Assembly: GCA_020161265.1 (NCBI GenBank)
Contig: JAIUOC010000007.1
Span: forward strand, 310,001 to 374,000
Length of the DNA stretch: 64,000 nt
Direction of reading: 5' to 3'
Source: Chloroflexota bacterium
GTDB taxonomy: Bacteria > Chloroflexota > Chloroflexia > Chloroflexales > Herpetosiphonaceae
Shown here: positions 58,927-64,000 of the stretch, in pieces
Numbering within the stretch: the first letter of the stretch is position 1
Layout: each line of letters starts with the position of its first letter
The notes under the pieces: model-generated
Database searches by the model: none
What the model was told of the DNA's origin: nothing
What the model saw: only the letters and a program-made list of their open reading frames with translations
Program-made: the position numbers and the translations under genes

Positions 58927-60513
58927 TTAGGCTTGAGTACTCAGCACTGCTTCAATACTGTAGGCTTGCACTAACTGCGAAATATGCCGCAAGCTCAATG
59001 GGGCCACTGGCACAGCCTGAACCTGCTCACGCACGGCATCGTAGGTGGCTTGGCTGACCAAAATTTGGTTGGGCAACGCGGCACTACACAACCGCGCCGC
59101 TAAATTCATATCCGAGCCAATCGCGGTATAGTTCATCATTTGCGATGAGCCGATATTGCCCACGACCACCTCGCCTGAGGCAATCCCGATGCCGATTGCC
59201 ACCGCTGGCAAGCCTTGATTCTGCCATTCGGTCATCAATTCGTTATGACGGGCCTGCATCAACAAGCCAGTTTGCACCGCCAACAAGGGGTGTTGCTCAT
59301 AGGGCAAGGGTGCACCAAAAAAGGCCACAATTTCATCGCCCACAAATTTATCGACCGTACCACCTGCATTACGAATAATCGTGGTCATGGCCGAGAGATG
59401 TTCGTTGAGCATGCGAGCGACTACATCGGCAGGCAATTGCTCGGAAACTGTGGTAAAGCCGCGCATATCGGAAAAAAGCATTGATAATTGTTGGCGATGT
59501 ACATTCAGATAATCGTTGCCAGGCGTGCGCAACATCAAATCAACCACATCGGGACTGACATAGCGGGCAAAAGTTTCGCGAATATGGCGTTGTTGGCGAT
59601 CTTCAAACAGTGCCGTATCCATTTGCGATGCAATTGCATTCAACATTTTAACTTCGTGAATGCTAAACCCGCGTGTGCCTGGCGGATTCGCGCCACCAAA
59701 AACCCCAATAATTTGATTTTTCAAAATCAAGGGCACGCCGATATAGGCTCCAATTGTTTGATCGATCTGTTCGCGTCGCACTAATTTGCCTTGATCAACG
59801 GTTTGACGGGCCAAATCGCGCAAAACTTGCGAAACTTCAGTGCACGGGTCGGCTACATCAGCATGCGAAGCGGCGCGAAATTCAAGCTCATGCTCCTCGG
59901 CGGTGTAGAGCATAATAAAGCTCCAAGCAGCGCCAATCGTCTCGGAGAGCAAGCCCAAGGCTGCACCCAAACCTTGATCAAAATCGGGAGTGGCATCGAT
60001 CAAGCGATCCAAGCGATAGATCGTTTCGAGTTCGCGATTGCGTGATTGAACTTGTTGGAATAAGCGCAAGCCAGCCATAGCCGAATCAATTTGTGAGCAC
60101 ATGGCATCCATCAAACGCCGATCATCAGTCGACCAATGGTGATCAGCCGAGCCAAGCACCAACACACCCAGCCGTTCACCCTTAACTGAGAGCGAACGCA
60201 CAATAATTTCTGAATCGCCCTCTTGCAAGGTTGAAGTTTCACCGCCAGCCAAGGCATTGGTCAAGGCCAACATCAAACTAGCAGCATCATTTGGTCGCCA
60301 GCGTTCGATCGTAATATTTTGGGCGGGGCAATCTTCCAAATCGAGGGTAATTAATTGAAGCAAATCGGGCTGCAATACCCCACGAATAATCGCGGCACAG
60401 CCAGTTAAAAAGGTTTCGGTCGAGTCGGTTGTATCGCGGAGAGCATCGAGGTCGTAGATCGCCCGTAGCTCTCGATGGCATAACGAGAGTTCATGGTGTA
60501 GTTGTTCGGGCAT
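58927..60513 (-). CDS. GAF-GAF-adenylate cyclase (class III)
   Basis: The 528-residue protein has two GAF sensor domains (about 25-155 and 185-325) linked by a helix (FQQVQSRNRELETIYRLDRLID), then a class III cyclase domain (about 345-520). Metal-binding Asp residues lie in MLFSDMRGFTTVSEQ and VDKFVGDEIVAFFG; the transition-state Asn/Arg are in AIGSDMNLAARL; Lys in VDKFVGD and Asp in GSDMN fit ATP over GTP, so cAMP is the predicted product. No membrane segment is present. The ATG at 60513 follows AAGGAGG by about ten bases; a longer frame to 60555 includes that site. The ligand of the GAF domains is unknown. Confidence 0.93.
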   Translation of the reverse strand: MPEQLHHELSLCHRELRAIYDLDALRDTTDSTETFLTGCAAIIRGVLQPDLLQLITLDLEDCPAQNITIERWRPNDAASLMLALTNALAGGETSTLQEGDSEIIVRSLSVKGERLGVLVLGSADHHWSTDDRRLMDAMCSQIDSAMAGLRLFQQVQSRNRELETIYRLDRLIDATPDFDQGLGAALGLLSETIGAAWSFIMLYTAEEHELEFRAASHADVADPCTEVSQVLRDLARQTVDQGKLVRREQIDQTIGAYIGVPLILKNQIIGVFGGANPPGTRGFSIHEVKMLNAIASQMDTALFEDRQQRHIRETFARYVSPDVVDLMLRTPGNDYLNVHRQQLSMLFSDMRGFTTVSEQLPADVVARMLNEHLSAMTTIIRNAGGTVDKFVGDEIVAFFGAPLPYEQHPLLAVQTGLLMQARHNELMTEWQNQGLPAVAIGIGIASGEVVVGNIGSSQMMNYTAIGSDMNLAARLCSAALPNQILVSQATYDAVREQVQAVPVAPLSLRHISQLVQAYSIEAVLSTQA

Positions 60514-60592
60514 ACGCGCAGCACCTCCTTGAGCCAGCAAAACGTGGATTAACAACGCCAGTATAGCATGAACTGCCAGCGCCGGAATAGCA

Positions 60593-60626
60593 CAAAAAAG
60601 GGCGACAGCACCACACTGTCACCCCT
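60593..60626 (-). terminator. Intrinsic terminator of the response-regulator gene
   Basis: Stem with CTGTC/GACAG and an outer AAGGGG/CCCTT portion with a small internal bulge, followed on the minus strand by six T. It separates the response regulator from the adenylate cyclase gene. Confidence 0.75.
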
Positions 60627-60649
60627 TGAAACCCAATACCTATGCAGTT

Positions 60650-61117
60650 TTAGTTGACATCCCAGACAATTTCGCCACGCAAGACACGGGCAATTTGTTC
60701 GGGGAAGTTTTTGACCGAAATGGGCTTAGCAATAAAGCCATCGAAGCCCGAAACGCGAGCGCGTTCAGCTTCATCACGCGAACCATTGGCGGTCATAGCC
60801 ACAATTTTGGTGCGTTTCAGCTCAGGCAAGGCCCGTAACTTTTGAAACACAATATGGCCATTTTCCCGTGGGATGCGAATATCCAGCAGAATGAGGTCGA
60901 GAAAGCTCAATGTAGGGTTTTGACGTACTTGCGGCGAGTTTAACCAACTGAAGAAGGCATCTCCTGACGGACGAGCGTTGCAGTAGGCAACACCGATCTG
61001 CTCGCGCAGAATCCGTAACGTCAAATTCATGCTGTCAACGTTATCTTCGATTACCATCACTTTTGCACGGCTTGCGACGACGATAGGCGAAGCGCTCGGT
61101 CGAACAACCGGATACAT
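60650..61117 (-). CDS. Single-domain response regulator (CheY-like)
   Basis: The 155-residue product is almost entirely a receiver domain: AKVMVIEDNVDSM (acidic pair Glu24, Asp25), LILLDIRIP (phospho-acceptor Asp79), KIVAMTANGS and FIAKPISVKNF (conserved Lys). No output domain follows, so it acts through protein contacts. The N-terminal 15 residues are a disordered Pro/Ser tail. The ATG at 61117 has GGAGA six bases upstream. It lies upstream of the GAF-GAF-cyclase gene on the same strand, but a terminator divides them. No histidine kinase is adjacent. Confidence 0.92.
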   Translation of the reverse strand: MYPVVRPSASPIVVASRAKVMVIEDNVDSMNLTLRILREQIGVAYCNARPSGDAFFSWLNSPQVRQNPTLSFLDLILLDIRIPRENGHIVFQKLRALPELKRTKIVAMTANGSRDEAERARVSGFDGFIAKPISVKNFPEQIARVLRGEIVWDVN

Positions 61118-61559
61118 GGACTTTCTCCAAAACGAACACAATAACCCTTACTACGCAGCAGCCGTCGATGCACGGTTGGTTATCGCTCGTGACATTGCTC
61201 GATAACAGTCATCCTAGAGGCTAGTCCTTTTGGGTCATCGAGCTAGTACCCAAAGAACTGTTGTATTGTACTTGAATTTCAAGGCTCAAATATCAAGTTT
61301 TGGTTAAGAAATTGCGCCAACAAATGAGCGTATGCTCATCCAAAACGAGTGCTTGTAGCAGAGCAAACGGCAGGTTATGCTGGCAGTGGTGCTGGCTCTG
61401 CGGCTGCTTCCCCATTGGGATTATGAGCCAGCGTTGCAGCAACACGATTGCCTGATTTGTGTTGCTAGTGTACCGTATAGCGCAGGATGTCGCCCATCCA
61501 CTGTTAACCTGATTTCGCAACGACACAGCTATAACCCACCCAAGGAGTCGCTCGCGTTT
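61118..61559. other. Divergent intergenic region with palindrome
   Basis: About 440 bases between the response regulator (leftward) and the XRE/NB-ARC regulator (rightward). It contains the palindrome ATGAGC-GTAT-GCTCAT at 61324-61339, a candidate operator for the regulator. Protein-like text near its right end continues in frame into the regulator gene but has no ribosome site. Confidence 0.45.
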
Positions 61560-63974
61560 ATGCCAGAAGCACGATCATTTGGGCAACAATTGCGCGACTA
61601 TCGCCATCAACGCCAACTCACCCAAGCGGCTTTAGCCGAGGAAGTTGGCTGCGCCGTCGAGAGTATTCGCAAAATGGAGGCCAATCGCCAGCGGCCATCA
61701 CGCAGTTTAGCCGCTCGTTTAGCCAGAATTTTGCAGTTATCAGCCGAGCAAAGCCAGATTTTTTGCGCCCAAGCCCGAATGGTTGGCACTGATGCCGCCA
61801 ATTCAGCGCCAAAACCAAGCGGCTTGCCATTAACTGCGACGAAGCTGATCAATCGCCAAGCTGAACTGGCAACGCTGCAAAACTATCTCAACGCTGAGCA
61901 TATTCGGATGATTACGCTAACTGGGCCAGGTGGCGTGGGCAAAACCCGCCTTGCACTGCAAATCGCCCAGCATAGTCATAAGCATTTTCCTGATGGGGTG
62001 TATTTTGTCGATTTAGCTCAATCCAGCAGCGTGGCTGATATTGGTTTAGCCCTGAGTCAAGCGCTCAATCTGCCCAGCAGCAAATATTCGTGGCAACGCC
62101 ACATTCAATTGCACTATCAACAAGCCCGTATCTTGTTGATTCTCGATAATGTTGAGCAATTGGTCAGCGCTGCCGAGCATTTTCGTGGTTTGCTCGACCA
62201 TACCAGCAACCTCAAATTACTCTTGACCAGCCGCACGCTATTGCATTGCGCAGGCGAATATGCGATTCCGCTAACACCGTTGCGCTTGCCAACCGCCGAG
62301 GCCAGCCTTAACGAACTCAAAACCAATCCCGCCGTTCAGCTTTTTGTGCAACGAGCGCAAACGCTCAACCCGCAATTTGCCCTGACCAACCACAACGCCG
62401 AAGCAATCAAACAGCTTTGTTGGCAAGTTGATGGCTTGCCTTTGGCCTTGGAATTGGCGGCGGCCCGTACCCGTTTGCTCACGCCTGAAGCTTTGTTGGC
62501 TTATTTACAACCGCCCTTGGCCTTGCTCAGCACCAATGATCCAACTGCCCCAGCTCGTCACCAAAGTATGCACAACGCGATTAATTGGAGCTATCAGCAA
62601 ATTTCGCCCAAGCAACAACAGCTTTTGCGTCAACTGGCAATTTTTCAGGCTGGGTGTACTTTGGATGCCATTCAGGCAATCGTGCCAAACAATAATCAGC
62701 TTGATCTGCTTGAACAATTGGCGGGCTTAATTGACCATAGTTTGCTGAACATGCAGGCTGAAGTTGAACAACCGCAACGTTTTAGCATGCTCAGCTTGAT
62801 CCACGAATTTGCCGCGCAGCAATTGGCTGAACAGGCCGAATTTCCTGAGCTTGCCCAACAGCATCTCAATTATTATGTTATGTACTGTGAATCGCTCAGC
62901 CAGCAAGTTTTCGCGGCGCGTCAGGCGCTTTTGTTGGAACGCGAGAATATTCGCGCAGCAATTAACTGGGCAATCAGCACGCAGAATTGGGTTGCAGTTA
63001 GCAGTTGCATCTTACCCTTGGCCGAATTTTGGTATCGTTATGGAGCCGCCGAGGAGCTACAAACATGGCTGGCTTGGCTCGGCAGCCAACCAATTGATTC
63101 AGCAACTCAAGCCCGTTGCAACGAAATGCAAGGCTATATTGCGGCCTTTTTGCAAAGCCAATATCGTGCTGGTCAGGCTTGGTATCAACAAGCCTTGGCG
63201 CAACGGCAAGCCCTACAACAACCTGCCGCCATCGCCGACAATCTAGCCAAATTGGGCGAGGTTGCTATGGAACAAGGCCATTATGTCCAAGCGCTTGAAC
63301 ACTATCGCCACGCTTGTAGCATCCATGAACAGCTTGGCGACCAAGCTTCAGTGTTTGCCATGCACGATTGCCAAGCCATGGTTTTACTGCGTCAAGGCCA
63401 ATTTGGCCATGCCCAACAGCTGTTGCAGCAAAGCCTTGATTATTGGCAGCAACAACAGATTTTGCCCAGCCTTGCGTTCAGTTTAAATTACCTTGGCATG
63501 ATTGCCTTTTATCAGATGCGCTTGAGTAAAGCCCAACAGGCCCATGAACAAGCCTTGGCAATTTGGCAAACCCTCGACGATCAACGGGGGATTGCCTCAG
63601 CCTTGAATGCTTTGGCTCCAGTCTTGTTGCACCAAAACCAAACCGCTGCTGCACTGGCAGCAATCAAGCAAAGCGTGCAAATTCGCTGGAGTTTGCACGA
63701 TTACGATGGCCTCGCTTGGAATTTAGAGCGGTTTGGCGAAATTTTGAGCAAAGTGCAGCAAGCTGAATTGGCGATTCAATGCTGGAGCAAAGCCAAGCAA
63801 CTCCGCGATGAGCTAGCCTTGCCCTTGTTTGAGGCCGAGCAAAAACGTTTGCAAATCCACATCAAGCAAGCTGAGCAACAATTAACCTCAGTTCAGGTGC
63901 AACAGCGTTGGTTTAGCAGCCAAACCATGGCTTTAGCCCAATTAATCCAGACATTGCTTGGTATCATTCATTAA
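61560..63974 (+). CDS. XRE-type HTH / NB-ARC ATPase / TPR regulator
   Basis: The 804-residue protein has an XRE helix-turn-helix (about 5-62: FGQQLRDYRHQRQLTQAALAEEVGCA, then SIRKMEANRQRPS), an NB-ARC-type ATPase (about 95-430: Walker A LTGPGGVGKTRL near residue 123, Walker B ARILLILDNVEQL, and GLPLALELAAAR), and about six TPR-like repeats in the C-terminal third (for example ALEHYRHACSIHEQLGDQASVF). This STAND/LuxR-MalT-like layout is common in Chloroflexota; such proteins bind a ligand through the TPR region and use ATP to switch. The ATG at 61560 starts a canonical HTH; AAGGAG is 12 bases upstream. Target genes are unknown. It ends just inside the window. Confidence 0.92.
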   Translation: MPEARSFGQQLRDYRHQRQLTQAALAEEVGCAVESIRKMEANRQRPSRSLAARLARILQLSAEQSQIFCAQARMVGTDAANSAPKPSGLPLTATKLINRQAELATLQNYLNAEHIRMITLTGPGGVGKTRLALQIAQHSHKHFPDGVYFVDLAQSSSVADIGLALSQALNLPSSKYSWQRHIQLHYQQARILLILDNVEQLVSAAEHFRGLLDHTSNLKLLLTSRTLLHCAGEYAIPLTPLRLPTAEASLNELKTNPAVQLFVQRAQTLNPQFALTNHNAEAIKQLCWQVDGLPLALELAAARTRLLTPEALLAYLQPPLALLSTNDPTAPARHQSMHNAINWSYQQISPKQQQLLRQLAIFQAGCTLDAIQAIVPNNNQLDLLEQLAGLIDHSLLNMQAEVEQPQRFSMLSLIHEFAAQQLAEQAEFPELAQQHLNYYVMYCESLSQQVFAARQALLLERENIRAAINWAISTQNWVAVSSCILPLAEFWYRYGAAEELQTWLAWLGSQPIDSATQARCNEMQGYIAAFLQSQYRAGQAWYQQALAQRQALQQPAAIADNLAKLGEVAMEQGHYVQALEHYRHACSIHEQLGDQASVFAMHDCQAMVLLRQGQFGHAQQLLQQSLDYWQQQQILPSLAFSLNYLGMIAFYQMRLSKAQQAHEQALAIWQTLDDQRGIASALNALAPVLLHQNQTAAALAAIKQSVQIRWSLHDYDGLAWNLERFGEILSKVQQAELAIQCWSKAKQLRDELALPLFEAEQKRLQIHIKQAEQQLTSVQVQQRWFSSQTMALAQLIQTLLGIIH

Positions 63975-64000
63975 ATTTCTTTAAAAATACCCCGTTTTTA

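Overview
The window looks like the chromosome of a filamentous, gliding, predatory member of the Chloroflexota, most like Herpetosiphon. This rests on gene content and protein style, not on a database match: roughly even base composition with heavy TTG (Leu) and GCC/GCA (Ala) use, large secreted Cna-B/SdrD-type repeat proteins, a C25 (gingipain-like) protease, GH26 mannanase, a sortase fused to Chloroflexota-type repeats, a mevalonate-pathway gene and a bacterial poly(ADP-ribose) glycohydrolase. No rRNA, tRNA, CRISPR array, insertion sequence or prophage was found.

Layout. 1-4.8 kb: 3' part of a PhzF-family gene, a lipoprotein/membrane-anchored protein pair, and a degenerate-GTPase/roadblock protein. 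4.8-5.5 kb: a glycerophosphodiester phosphodiesterase. 5.8-19.4 kb: a co-directional cell-surface block made of a V8-like serine protease, a small Pro/Thr-rich wall-anchor candidate ending in LPRTS plus a membrane tail, a 3017-residue SdrD-B-like repeat protein with a 1836-bp internal duplication, and a gingipain-like protease. 20.5-23.8 kb: an ECF sigma factor divergent from a sulfide-detoxification operon (CstB-like persulfide dioxygenase/rhodanese, rhodanese, TauE/SafE exporter). 23.9-29.1 kb: a four-gene complex-I/group-4-hydrogenase-like membrane operon with altered metal-site and proton-channel residues. 29-38 kb: mixed housekeeping (ThpR, GT87, intradiol-dioxygenase-like, ComEA, SUMF1/FGE-like, two PhoU, MOSC, HicB, zinc ribbon, endonuclease IV). 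38.2-44.4 kb: GH26 mannanase and a 1394-residue lectin / papain-like / WD40 chimaera with different codon use. 44.5-48.2 kb: GT-C membrane glycosyltransferase, YaeQ, and an RsbW-RsbW-STAS partner-switch module. 48.2-51.2 kb: hsp20-lon heat-shock operon. 51.3-55 kb: GNAT + PARG pair, V4R-like protein, methyltransferase pair. 55-58.3 kb: mvaD-sortase-TPR operon. 58.3-64 kb: small Zn-finger protein, GAF-GAF-adenylate cyclase, response regulator, and an XRE/NB-ARC/TPR regulator.

How it fits together. Much of the window concerns the cell surface and attack on other cells or polymers: secreted proteases, mannanase, adhesin-like repeat proteins, and a sortase far away at 56-57 kb that could anchor the LPRTS protein. 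Three exported proteins end in a similar aromatic-[Leu/Ala]-Pro tail. Signalling is rich: ECF sigma, roadblock protein, RsbW/STAS, adenylate cyclase, response regulator, NB-ARC regulator. The most unusual items are the hydrogenase-related membrane complex in which one of four predicted NiFe ligands is changed from Cys to Asp and no small subunit is present, and the lectin/NlpC-like/WD40 protein. Gene starts were set by Shine-Dalgarno position where the longest reading frame began upstream of a better site.
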